This document shows positions 1-6,073 of a stretch of 8,670 bases of DNA, in pieces. Under the pieces are notes generated by a model that did not search any database, was not told the DNA's origin, and saw only the letters and a program-made list of their open reading frames with translations. Made by a program: the position numbers and the translations under genes. This DNA comes from Candidatus Vogelbacteria bacterium (GTDB lineage Bacteria > Patescibacteriota > Minisyncoccia > Phycocordibacterales > XYD1-FULL-46-19), in the NCBI GenBank assembly GCA_026395035.1, contig JAPLZN010000046.1, positions 1 through 8,670 of the forward strand, read 5' to 3'. Position 1 is the first letter of the stretch, and the number at the start of each line of letters is the position of its first letter.

Positions 1-218
1 TTAGCGATAAAGAGGTAGTGAATTTTGGTTCCCGCGTAGGGGTAGTCGTTCTTGGTGATAGTCCAAAATTTACCCTTTCGTTCAACGGGGGAAGTATGGT
101 ATTTAGCGAGGTGTTCGGGACAAAATAGGCAGACCCCGTCTTTTAGGGCTTGCTTCATATTTTTCCGTTGATGTTCTCCGCGCGCGTGGGCCAGGGTGCA
201 GAAGGGTTTTTTAATCAT
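1..218 (-). CDS. HIT-family protein, N-terminal part (runs off the window)
   Basis: Reading the minus strand from the ATG at 218-216 gives 72 codons without a stop, and the frame continues past base 1, so the gene is cut by the window edge. The peptide has a CLFCPEH Cys-x-x-Cys motif at residues 30-33, then KYH, a W-T-I-T-K-N stretch and a PYAGTKIH segment. These match the order C-P-F-C-P, KYH, W-I-L-T-E-N, P-Y-S-N-T-D-K-H in the complete HIT protein at 3573-4013, so the two are paralogs. HIT proteins hydrolyse or transfer nucleotides through a His triad; that triad would lie outside the window and is not seen. Met21 is an alternative start. A -10-like TATGCT six bases before the ATG supports the chosen start. 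Confidence 0.75.
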   Translation of the reverse strand, partial: MIKKPFCTLAHARGEHQRKNMKQALKDGVCLFCPEHLAKYHTSPVERKGKFWTITKNDYPYAGTKIHYLFIA

Positions 219-224
219 GGCTAG

Positions 225-254
225 AGCATAGCATTTCCAGGGCTAGAATTTCAA
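225..254 (-). promoter_or_regulatory. Minus-strand promoter for the left-edge HIT gene
   Basis: On the minus strand, TTGAAA (complement of 249-254) and TATGCT (complement of 225-230) are separated by 18 bases, and a TG dinucleotide one base before the -10 gives an extended -10. The ATG begins only six bases after the -10, so transcription would start at or next to the start codon. Confidence 0.5.
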
Positions 255-333
255 CAAAAAAATCGCTTAATCACGGCATTTTTGACAGAAAAAGTCCTAT
301 TCCGACACGAAAAACACCAATTGTCGCCATTTT

Positions 334-362
334 TTGTTTATTCTCAAAAGGAACGTTATAAT
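334..362 (+). promoter_or_regulatory. Promoter of the P-loop kinase gene
   Basis: TTGTTT at 334-339 and a perfect TATAAT at 357-362 are spaced by 17 bases. The family-consistent ATG at 372 follows nine bases after the -10, implying a leaderless or nearly leaderless transcript. This promoter lies inside the longer open frame that starts at 282, which argues against that upstream start. Confidence 0.6.
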
Positions 363-371
363 CATTTAATT

Positions 372-938
372 ATGATCATCATTGGAATTACCGGGACAAT
401 CGGGGCCGGGAAAGGAACCGTGGTGAAATATTTATGCGAAGAGAAGGGGTATAAGCATTATTCCGCCCGAGGTTTTATTGTGGAAGAAATTAAGCGCCGT
501 GAGATGGAAGTGAATCGCGATTCGATGATGACGGTCGGGAATGCTTTGCGGACTGAGCATGACTCTGCTTATGTGATTACTTCTTTGTGCGATCAGGCAA
601 TTCTTTCCGGCGGTGACGCGGTTATAGAATCGATACGTACTCCGGGCGAGGTGGCCGCTATGCGCGGGAAAGCCAATTTTTATCTTCTGGCTGTGGATGC
701 TGATATCAAGGTTCGCTATTCTCGAATTACGAATCGAGGACTAGAAACTGACCAGGTGTCGTTTGATGAATTTGTGGCGCAGGAAAGTAGAGAAATGCAG
801 TCTGATGATTTGAATAAACAAAATTTATCAGCCTGTATAAAACAGGCTGACTTTATGATTCAAAATGATGGTTCTCAGGAAGACCTTTGGAGAAAAATAG
901 AGGGGATTCTATTGTCGATCTCTTTGGCCAAACTTTAG
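372..938 (+). CDS. P-loop nucleotide kinase-like protein (UPF0200 / dephospho-CoA kinase-like fold)
   Basis: The 188-aa product begins MIIIGITG and has a Walker A loop at residues 8-16 (GTIGAGKGT). An E-S-I-R segment at 86-89 resembles the E-G-I-R element of UPF0200/dephospho-CoA-kinase-like P-loop proteins, and a C-terminal Q-N-D-G-S (164-168) resembles their N-D/E-G-S end. Such proteins phosphorylate nucleotides or related small molecules with ATP; the substrate cannot be read from sequence. Neighbouring thymidylate genes make a (deoxy)nucleoside monophosphate kinase role plausible, and no classical dTMP kinase is in the window. The frame stays open from an ATG at 282, but those 30 extra residues cover the promoter and lie before the first beta strand, so 372 is chosen. 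The 3' end overlaps the convergent DHFR gene by four bases (TTAG, 935-938). Confidence 0.75.
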   Translation: MIIIGITGTIGAGKGTVVKYLCEEKGYKHYSARGFIVEEIKRREMEVNRDSMMTVGNALRTEHDSAYVITSLCDQAILSGGDAVIESIRTPGEVAAMRGKANFYLLAVDADIKVRYSRITNRGLETDQVSFDEFVAQESREMQSDDLNKQNLSACIKQADFMIQNDGSQEDLWRKIEGILLSISLAKL

Positions 939-1423
939 TTTTTTTCTAATATAATAAAGCGAAAATTGATGGACCCACCCTGTTCTGATGTTTCACTGAC
1001 TACTTTTGTGAAGTTAGAATAGTCGGGGAAATAAGTATCACCGTCGGCGTTATCATTTACGAGAGTTAGGTAGAGGCGGTCGGCTAAATCGATCGCGCTT
1101 TTGTATACCATTCCACCGCCAATAATAAATATTTCTTGCTGGTCATGTTCTCCTGCGATTCGAATGGCTTCTTCCAATGAAGAGCAGACAATCGCCCCCG
1201 GGATATCTACTGGTTGAAAATTTAAAACAATATTGATGCGGTTGGGGAGCGGCCGGCCGATAGATTTAAAGGTATTAAGCCCCATGATAATCGGATGGCC
1301 GGAGGTGATCATCTTGAAATGTTTCAGATCTTCGGGCAAGTGCCATAATAACTGGTTATTTTTGCCTATGGCCCGGGTTTTTTCTCCTATGGCGGCGATA
1401 ATCGAAAGACGGGGTTGGTTCAT
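935..1423 (-). CDS. folA: Dihydrofolate reductase
   Basis: This 162-aa protein (E. coli FolA has 159) reduces dihydrofolate to tetrahydrofolate with NADPH in the cytosol, regenerating the folate that ThyA oxidises. Visible landmarks are the opening I-I-A-A-I strand, W27-H-L-P-E-D32-L (D32 aligns with catalytic Asp27 of E. coli), the G-R-P-L-P-N-R-I-N-I segment with R62 for the folate glutamate tail, the I-I-G-G-G-x-V-Y cofactor loop at 100-107, and G-D-T at 128-130. E. coli Arg44, an NADPH contact, is replaced by Leu49. The gene is convergent with the kinase and divergent from the nucleotidyltransferase. TATTAT lies 13 bases before the ATG, with a TTGAAA 20 bases further up, so the promoter is suboptimal. 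Confidence 0.95.
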   Translation of the reverse strand: MNQPRLSIIAAIGEKTRAIGKNNQLLWHLPEDLKHFKMITSGHPIIMGLNTFKSIGRPLPNRINIVLNFQPVDIPGAIVCSSLEEAIRIAGEHDQQEIFIIGGGMVYKSAIDLADRLYLTLVNDNADGDTYFPDYSNFTKVVSETSEQGGSINFRFIILEKN

Positions 1424-1482
1424 TTTTTGGGGTGTGATAATATTGCTTTATAATCTAGTAATTTTCAATTATATTTGGGCTT
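1424..1482. promoter_or_regulatory. Divergent promoter region between folA and the nucleotidyltransferase gene
   Basis: The 59-bp gap must drive both genes. Leftward, TATTAT (complement of 1437-1442) has a TTGAAA (complement of 1463-1468) at a long 20-base spacing. Rightward there are two -10 candidates: TATAAT at 1449-1454, and TATATT at 1470-1475, seven bases before the ATG at 1483. Neither has a good -35. The hexamers are visible; their use is inferred. Confidence 0.4.
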
Positions 1483-1941
1483 ATGTCAACAGTAAATAAG
1501 GTGATCTTAGATTATAGGGAACTGAAAAAGAGGGTTTTAGCCCATAAGACGTTGGGCCATAAAGTTATATGTACGATCGGCTCATGGGACATGCTCCACA
1601 TTGGTCACTTAAGGTATCTTAATCGGGCCAGGGGGTTAGGCGATGTTTTAATTGTCGGGACAGACAGTGACCGGGGAATTAAAACATACAAGGGCCCTCT
1701 TCGTCCGATCATTCCTCAGGAAGAGAGAATGGAGATGCTGACCTACCAAGATTGTGTTACTTATGTGACCCTGGTGGATGATATTAATAAGAAAGGGGAA
1801 TGGAATTACAAGTTAATCAAGAGTATTCCGATCGATGCTTTTGTTGCGGTAGAGGGAAATTCATATACTAAAAAACAGCTGGCAGAGATCAGTAAGCATT
1901 GCGAACTTATCGCAGGAAGTCGGCAGTTTGAAGAAAAATAA
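1483..1941 (+). CDS. HIGH-motif nucleotidyltransferase (RfaE-C/TagD-like cytidylyltransferase fold)
   Basis: The 152-aa product has T-I-G-S-W-D-M-L-H39-I-G-H42 and, further on, P-I-I-P-Q-E-E-R-M-E-M-L, matching the first nucleotide-binding motif and following helix of the TagD / RfaE C-terminal family. Members transfer CMP or AMP from the NTP to a phosphorylated sugar, polyol or similar acceptor. The usual closing I-S-(S/T)-T motif is missing: the protein ends L-I-A-G-S-R-Q-F-E-E-K. Substrate recognition may therefore differ, or activity may be reduced. It is first in a rightward run with the dCMP deaminase, seven bases downstream, and thyA, which suggests a nucleotide-related role. The acceptor is unknown. 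The start ATG lies close to a -10-like TATATT and has no Shine-Dalgarno motif. Confidence 0.8.
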   Translation: MSTVNKVILDYRELKKRVLAHKTLGHKVICTIGSWDMLHIGHLRYLNRARGLGDVLIVGTDSDRGIKTYKGPLRPIIPQEERMEMLTYQDCVTYVTLVDDINKKGEWNYKLIKSIPIDAFVAVEGNSYTKKQLAEISKHCELIAGSRQFEEK

Positions 1942-1948
1942 AAAATAA

Positions 1949-2770
1949 ATGATCAAAAGAGATTTAATCATTCATCTCCCTGTCATTCACAAAGGATACT
2001 TGGATTTTTTTTCGGCCCAACGGAATAATATTGAGAAGATCTATATTCTGGATCCAGATTTTTTAACTAAGCTATCGGATTTTGCACCGGGTATTGCTTC
2101 GCTAGACGGTAAGACAGTCACAGAATTTTTAAGAACATTTGGTCTACAACATACTGATGTCCTAACTGAAAATGGAGTAGGTGACATCGTGAAACACCCG
2201 TTGATGCTTATTCAGGATGAAATCTCCAGGAACTTGGCTGGCAAGTATTTGGCTGGGGCAGATATTGAATGGAAGTCAGTTTTTTTACGCTGGGATCGCG
2301 ACTCGGTCTCGGCCGTCACACCTCTTGACGAAGAAAATTCTGCCGACCCTTTTGATAAACAGATGATGAAACTGGCTTATAGCAAGGCGGAAAATAGCTC
2401 TGATTGGTGGCGGCAGGTCGGGGCGGTGCTGGTCAAGGACGGGAGAGAGGGGCTGGCTGCTTACAACGAATCCTTCCCAAATGACCATGTACCATACCAA
2501 GTGGGGGCGGTGCGGGATTATTTGCCGGTAGGAGAACGGCCTGACCTAAGCAATACTATCCACGCTGAACAGTGCATCATCGCCCTGGCGGCCAAGCATG
2601 GGGTATCTTTAACGGGAAGTTCTCTTTATGTTACTCATTTCCCCTGTGCTGTTTGTGCTAAGTTGATTGCCTGTGCCGGGATCAAAAAATGTTTCTTTGG
2701 TGAAGGGTCAGCTAATCTTGACGGGAAAGAAGTTATGCGTGCCGCGGGAGTGTTATGCGACAATATCTAG
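1949..2770 (+). CDS. dCMP deaminase-like zinc enzyme with an extra N-terminal domain
   Basis: The C-terminal half (about residues 134-273) is a CMP/dCMP deaminase domain: T-I-H205-A-E207 supplies a zinc ligand and the proton-shuttling Glu, and P-C233-A-V-C236 supplies the two Cys ligands. A preceding Q-V-G-A-V-L-V strand and a Y-N-E-S-F-P loop fit the fold. The enzyme would convert dCMP to dUMP, the substrate of the next gene, thyA. The protein has 273 aa, whereas stand-alone dCMP deaminases are usually about 150-190, and residues 1-130 are not part of the deaminase fold. That domain opens L-I-I-H-L-P-V-I-H14-K-G-Y17-L-D-F-F, faintly like the HIGH motif of the gene before it. The last 16 bases overlap thyA, suggesting translational coupling. 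No Shine-Dalgarno motif precedes the start. Deaminase assignment is strong; dCMP rather than another cytidine substrate is inferred from context. Confidence 0.85.
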   Translation: MIKRDLIIHLPVIHKGYLDFFSAQRNNIEKIYILDPDFLTKLSDFAPGIASLDGKTVTEFLRTFGLQHTDVLTENGVGDIVKHPLMLIQDEISRNLAGKYLAGADIEWKSVFLRWDRDSVSAVTPLDEENSADPFDKQMMKLAYSKAENSSDWWRQVGAVLVKDGREGLAAYNESFPNDHVPYQVGAVRDYLPVGERPDLSNTIHAEQCIIALAAKHGVSLTGSSLYVTHFPCAVCAKLIACAGIKKCFFGEGSANLDGKEVMRAAGVLCDNI

Positions 2771-3576
2771 ATCTTTTGCGAGATGTGCTGGAGAATGGCC
2801 AAGGAAAAAGCGATCCGCATGGCGTGGGAAGTATTGCTGTTTGTGGTCGACAAATGAGGTTTGACCTGAGCAAGGGTTTTCCAATGATGACAACTAAAAA
2901 ATTGTCATTTAAATTCATAGCTTACGAATTATTGTGGTTTTTGCGGGGCGACAGTCGGACCGATTTTCTGAAAGAGCATGGAGTGACGATCTGGGATGAG
3001 TGGGCAACGCCGGAAATCTCGGCCAAAATGGGCTTAGAGTCGGGCGATCTCGGCCGGATCTACGGACCTCAGTGGAGACACTGGCGGACAACTGACGGGG
3101 GAGAAATCGACCAAATAAAAAATTTAATTGACGGATTGAAAGAACATCCCGATTGGCGCCGGCATATGGTTACAGCCTGGAACCCCGAAGATATCGACAA
3201 GGTTTTTGTTGCTCCTTGCCATGGCATTTTTAAATGTTTTGCGGTAAACGGGGAGTTGTCACTTCATCTGTTTCAAAGAAGTGCCGATGTTTTTTTGGGT
3301 GTTCCTTATAATATTGCCTCTTATGCGTTATTACTTTCGATGATTGCTCAGGTGGTGGGTATGAAAACAAAAGACTTAGTTATAACTACCAGTGATACCC
3401 ACATTTATCTTAATCACTTTGAGCAAGCCAAAGAGCAGTTGGCACGCGAGCCTAAAGCTCTACCGACTCTAAAATTAAATCCCGAGATTAAAGACATCTT
3501 CGATTTCAAGTACGAAGATTTTACCCTTGAAGGATATGAGGCCGACCCCAATATTAAGGCCGAGGTGGCAATCTAG
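2755..3576 (+). CDS. thyA: Thymidylate synthase
   Basis: ThyA transfers and reduces a one-carbon unit from methylene-tetrahydrofolate to dUMP, giving dTMP and dihydrofolate. The 273-aa protein (E. coli 264) has W80-D-E-W83, R135-R136, A-P-C155-H with the nucleophilic Cys, Q174-R175-S-A-D178, N186 and D-T-H216-I-Y218, and ends I-K-A-E-V-A-I, like the conserved ThyA C-terminus that closes the active site. Two oddities are seen: the loop aligned to E. coli N-D-R21-T-G-T-G reads S-D-P21-H-G-V-G, so one of four phosphate-binding arginines is absent, and an insertion follows W83 (about residues 85-95). GGGAG shortly before the ATG can serve as a ribosome binding site. The start lies inside the deaminase gene. 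The stop shares CTAG (3573-3576) with the convergent HIT gene. Confidence 0.96.
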   Translation: MRQYLDLLRDVLENGQGKSDPHGVGSIAVCGRQMRFDLSKGFPMMTTKKLSFKFIAYELLWFLRGDSRTDFLKEHGVTIWDEWATPEISAKMGLESGDLGRIYGPQWRHWRTTDGGEIDQIKNLIDGLKEHPDWRRHMVTAWNPEDIDKVFVAPCHGIFKCFAVNGELSLHLFQRSADVFLGVPYNIASYALLLSMIAQVVGMKTKDLVITTSDTHIYLNHFEQAKEQLAREPKALPTLKLNPEIKDIFDFKYEDFTLEGYEADPNIKAEVAI

Positions 3577-4013
3577 CCGATCGGGAAGGTGACGGTTTTT
3601 GATAGACCGTTTTTGTCTAACTTGGGAGATATTAAGTGAAAATGAAGGTGACAAACTGTGGCACCGGTGTAATTGGTGTCCCCGAATCTTATGGTGAGTG
3701 CACCGCCCTTGATCCCGAATTTTTTTATTGCCCAATTGGCTAGGTATTTTACGGCTAAAAAGTCTTCAGACGTTAGGTCGCTAAATTGTTCTTTATGTTG
3801 AGCAGAAATGATGATGAAGTGTTTGTCGGTATTGGAGTAAGGCCAGCTGTTCTCGGTCAAGATCCAGCTCTGATATTTTTTGAGGATCGGTTTTTTATGA
3901 TACTTAAAATTGGCCGGGCAGAAAGGACATTTGCCATGTTGGTCAATAGTTTTTATTACCTGGGCGTATTCTCCTTTACCCTCGGCGAAACGTTTGTTAA
4001 CTACTTTGGCCAT
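3573..4013 (-). CDS. HIT (histidine triad) family nucleotide hydrolase/transferase
   Basis: From the ATG at 4013 the protein has 146 aa. It carries the His triad C-H122-L-H124-F-H126-L, with H124 the expected nucleophile that takes the nucleotidyl group, and an upstream C29-P-F-C32 pair that could bind metal. K-H65-F-I-I-I-S and T-I-R-F-G at 107-111 complete the fold. HIT enzymes act on the alpha phosphate of nucleotides and dinucleotides; the actual substrate is unknown. The frame is open to 4052, but those 13 codons overlay a promoter (TATTAT ten bases before the chosen ATG), so M14 is preferred. The gene is convergent with thyA and divergent from glyA, and is a paralog of the truncated HIT gene at the left edge. 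Confidence 0.88.
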   Translation of the reverse strand: MAKVVNKRFAEGKGEYAQVIKTIDQHGKCPFCPANFKYHKKPILKKYQSWILTENSWPYSNTDKHFIIISAQHKEQFSDLTSEDFLAVKYLANWAIKKFGIKGGALTIRFGDTNYTGATVCHLHFHLISPKLDKNGLSKTVTFPIG

Positions 4014-4023
4014 AGTCAGGAAC

Positions 4024-4052
4024 ATAATAGGGCTTTTTTGTAAAATGTACAA
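4024..4052 (-). promoter_or_regulatory. Minus-strand promoter of the HIT gene
   Basis: On the minus strand TTGTAC (complement of 4047-4052) and TATTAT (complement of 4024-4029) stand 17 bases apart. The ATG at 4013 follows ten bases after the -10, so the mRNA would have almost no leader. The nine-base word GTACAATCT at 4047-4055 recurs at 4120-4128 in the same gap. Confidence 0.5.
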
Positions 4053-4172
4053 TCTGGAGGGTAAATGATACCATTTTTAGTGTTGATCAGAAGAATCAGT
4101 AATACCATGACATAATTCGTACAATCTACCCAATTTTATTAATCTTTATATTTAAAGTGGCTTTTATTTATT

Positions 4173-5345
4173 ATGAAAGACAAAGAAATTGAGAAACTAA
4201 TTAAAGAGGAAGATGCTCGGCAGAAAAAAGTTGTTAATTTAATTGCTTCGGAAAACTATGTGTCCGACGATGTCTTGAAGGCGCTCGGGACGAAACTAGT
4301 GAATAAATATTCGGAAGGGTATCCCGGCAAGCGCTACTACGGGGGCAACAGTGTGACCGACAAAGTGGAACTTCTGTGCCAAAAACGGGCACTGAAAGCG
4401 TTTAAACTGTCGCCGGCCAAATGGGCGGTGAATGTGCAGGCGCTCTCCGGTTCGCCGGCCAATTTGGCGGTCTATCTGGCGCTGGTACCACTGGGAGGAA
4501 AAATTATGGGGATGAGTTTACCTCACGGCGGGCACTTGACCCACGGGCAAAAGGTGTCGGCGACGGGCAAGTTTTGGGAGTCGGTTTTATATGAAGTGAA
4601 TAAAAAAACCGAGATGTTGGATTATGATGCTCTGCTCAAACAGGCCGTGGAAGAAAAACCGAATATCATTGTCGCCGGCTTTACGGCCTATCCCCGCAAG
4701 ATTGACTGGAAAAAGTTTCGGGCGATTGCCGATGTCTGTGGGGCGTATTTGATGGTGGATATGTCGCATTTGGCCGGTTTAGTGGCGGGTGGTGCCTATC
4801 CATCGCCGTTTTCCTATGCCGATGTGGTAACGACCACGACCCACAAAACCTTGCGCGGACCGCGGGCGGCGCTTATTTTCTCTAAAATTGACGAGCGGGA
4901 ATTGGGTAAGAAAATTGATAAGGCGATTTTCCCGGGATTGCAGGGGGGACCGCACCAAAATCAAATTGCGGCGGTGGCGGTGGCGCTAGGCGAGGCGGTT
5001 AGGCCGGAATTCAAAAAGTATGCCAAGCAAGTGGTGAAAAACACCCAGACCTTGGCCAAAGAATTGGGGAAGCTCGGTTGGCGGATTATTTCCGGCGGAA
5101 CGGATAGCCACTTATTCCTGATGGATACTTGGTTGGATGGTAAGGGAATTTCCGGCAAGGAGGCGAGTACTCGGCTGGAAAAAGAGGGAATTATTGTGAA
5201 TATGAACACAATCCCGTTTGATACCCGCAGTCCGTTTGATCCCTCCGGTTTGCGGATTGGCGCGGCGGCGGAAACGACGCGGGGCAAGAAAGAGGGGGAT
5301 ATGATTAAGTTGGCGAAGAGAATAGATAGTATTTTGAGAAAGTAG
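4173..5345 (+). CDS. glyA: Serine hydroxymethyltransferase
   Basis: GlyA is a PLP enzyme that converts serine and tetrahydrofolate to glycine and methylene-tetrahydrofolate, the one-carbon donor of ThyA. The 390-aa protein (E. coli 417) has L-I-A-S-E-N near residue 25, the G-Y-P-G-K-R-Y-Y-G-G loop at 49-58, H-L-T-H-G at 121-125, V-D196-M-S-H, T-T-T-H-K225-T-L-R-G-P-R with the Schiff-base lysine, and S-G-L-R361-I-G for the substrate carboxylate. All core elements are present. The G-N-S-V-T-D after the Y-Y-G-G loop differs from the more usual G-C/N-E-x-x-D. TATATT at 4147-4152 lies 20 bases before the ATG but has no convincing -35, and there is no Shine-Dalgarno motif. The downstream gap begins a repeat region. 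Confidence 0.96.
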   Translation: MKDKEIEKLIKEEDARQKKVVNLIASENYVSDDVLKALGTKLVNKYSEGYPGKRYYGGNSVTDKVELLCQKRALKAFKLSPAKWAVNVQALSGSPANLAVYLALVPLGGKIMGMSLPHGGHLTHGQKVSATGKFWESVLYEVNKKTEMLDYDALLKQAVEEKPNIIVAGFTAYPRKIDWKKFRAIADVCGAYLMVDMSHLAGLVAGGAYPSPFSYADVVTTTTHKTLRGPRAALIFSKIDERELGKKIDKAIFPGLQGGPHQNQIAAVAVALGEAVRPEFKKYAKQVVKNTQTLAKELGKLGWRIISGGTDSHLFLMDTWLDGKGISGKEASTRLEKEGIIVNMNTIPFDTRSPFDPSGLRIGAAAETTRGKKEGDMIKLAKRIDSILRK

Positions 5346-5360
5346 TCATAGACAGTTCGC

Positions 5361-5551
5361 CACCAACCACGACCAGGCACGCGTCAAACGCCGCTGCGTT
5401 TGCTGCTCCGCTCGCCAATCAAGAAAATGATCAAGTCACTCACACGGCTCCCGGCGAACTCGCGATGCGTACATCGCTCAAACAGCGCCTCCCGCCAGCT
5501 CGCTCCTTGTTATTTTCTAATTGGCTGTGCGAGGCCTGTTCCTGGTTGGTG
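5361..5551. repeat. Large imperfect palindrome with internal hairpins
   Basis: Outer arms 5361-5378 and 5534-5551 are inverted copies matching at 16 of 18 positions. Inner arms 5415-5435 and 5506-5524 are an imperfect inverted pair around CCAAT and GAAAAT. The tip is GCGATG-CGTA-CATCGC (5462-5477), centred on the same point as the inner arms. The left arm carries an extra branch, AAACGC-CGCT-GCGTTT (5386-5401), a perfect 6-bp stem. The whole could fold as a branched hairpin in single-stranded DNA or RNA. It may be a non-autonomous mobile element, a structured RNA or a processing site; the sequence does not say which. Confidence 0.65.
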
Positions 5552-5678
5552 TCATCCTTGTCTTATCATTAAGGAGGGTAGCTCAAAGGTCGCTTCGCGT
5601 CTGTCTATGTGCCGGCCGGGGCCGACTTAAATCATTTCTTTGCGTCATTCCCGATTCAGGCCCTGGGTCGTAGCCAAG

Positions 5679-5698
5679 ATCCCTGCCTTTGCAGGGAT
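5679..5698. repeat. 20-bp inverted repeat (8-bp stem)
   Basis: ATCCCTGC-CTTT-GCAGGGAT is a perfect 8-bp stem with a four-base loop. It sits within a GTCATTCCCG...GGGAATCCAG-like block (about 5643-5719) that resembles dispersed intergenic repeats common in many bacterial genomes. Confidence 0.75.
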
Positions 5699-5737
5699 GA
5701 CAATACGGCGGGAATCCAGTATTGTTTACCAACCTAG

Positions 5738-5757
5738 ATTCCCGTCTGCGCGGGAAT
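5738..5757. repeat. dRS3-like repeat (ATTCCC-N8-GGGAAT)
   Basis: The 20-mer at 5738-5757 begins ATTCCC and ends GGGAAT with eight bases between, exactly the format of Neisseria dRS3 repeats; its arms extend to 7 bp (ATTCCCG/CGGGAAT). In Neisseria such repeats are targets of filamentous phage integration. Here it ends 12 bases before the start codon of the 99-aa gene, so that gene's promoter must lie in or before repeat DNA. Confidence 0.7.
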
Positions 5758-5769
5758 AACACAAAAAAA

Positions 5770-6069
5770 ATGTCTATCGAACTGCCGGAAATCAATAAAC
5801 ATGATCTGCTTGTGGCGCGGAACCTCGTGCAGACTGAGGCCTTAAAAGAATTTTTGGCGGATCGATTTTCCGATGAAAATTATGAAGCCTGGCTTTTGCA
5901 CTATGCCAACGACTTGCATGAGATCGTCGAACAATCGTTAATTATGGGAAAAATTACCGAATTAGCGGTCATAAAAAATGATATCGATCGAGCGACTGAA
6001 TTAACACAATCGGCTGTCTCTATGATCGTAAACGAATTGTATGCTCGGCATCTGGAATTGGCGGCGTAA
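5770..6069 (+). CDS. Hypothetical protein, 99 aa, upstream of dut
   Basis: I do not recognise this family. The 99-aa product is acidic, looks mostly helical, and has no membrane segment, Cys pair or catalytic motif. It begins MSIELPEINKHDLL and ends ELYARHLELAA. The frame is open upstream to 5722, but those codons come from the dRS3-like repeat, so the ATG at 5770, just after an A-run, is taken as the start. The stop is four bases before the dut start, so the two genes are probably cotranscribed, and it might act with or be translationally coupled to Dut. That link is inference from spacing only. Confidence 0.65.
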   Translation: MSIELPEINKHDLLVARNLVQTEALKEFLADRFSDENYEAWLLHYANDLHEIVEQSLIMGKITELAVIKNDIDRATELTQSAVSMIVNELYARHLELAA

Positions 6070-6073
6070 TTAT

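Larger units (their letters stand above)
5346..5769. other. Non-coding, repeat-rich intergenic region
   Basis: This 424-bp stretch has no credible gene. Its left half is a large branched imperfect palindrome (5361-5551), and its right part (about 5641-5757) is built from short inverted repeats of the dRS3/REP kind. Open frames here are made of repeat sequence, for example a minus-strand frame across 5583-5795. The sequence between 5552 and 5640, including a GC-rich run near 5611-5625, shows nothing I can name. No clear terminator for glyA and no clear promoter for the next gene are visible. Confidence 0.8.

Noticed and set aside
282..371. 30-codon upstream extension of the P-loop kinase-like gene
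   Set aside because: It covers a -35/-10 promoter and precedes the first beta strand of the family; the ATG at 372 fits both the promoter and the fold.
1370..1390. Possible terminator at GGGTTTTTT
   Set aside because: It lies within the folA coding region and has no adequate stem.
5361..5551. Integron attC site
   Set aside because: The palindrome is suggestive, but the ends do not match the R-Y-Y-Y-A-A-C and G-T-T-R-R-R-Y core sites, and there is no integrase or cassette array.
5583..5795. 70-aa minus-strand frame containing F-P-R-R-R-E-S-R
   Set aside because: This is the usual spurious translation of dRS3/REP-type repeats, not a gene.
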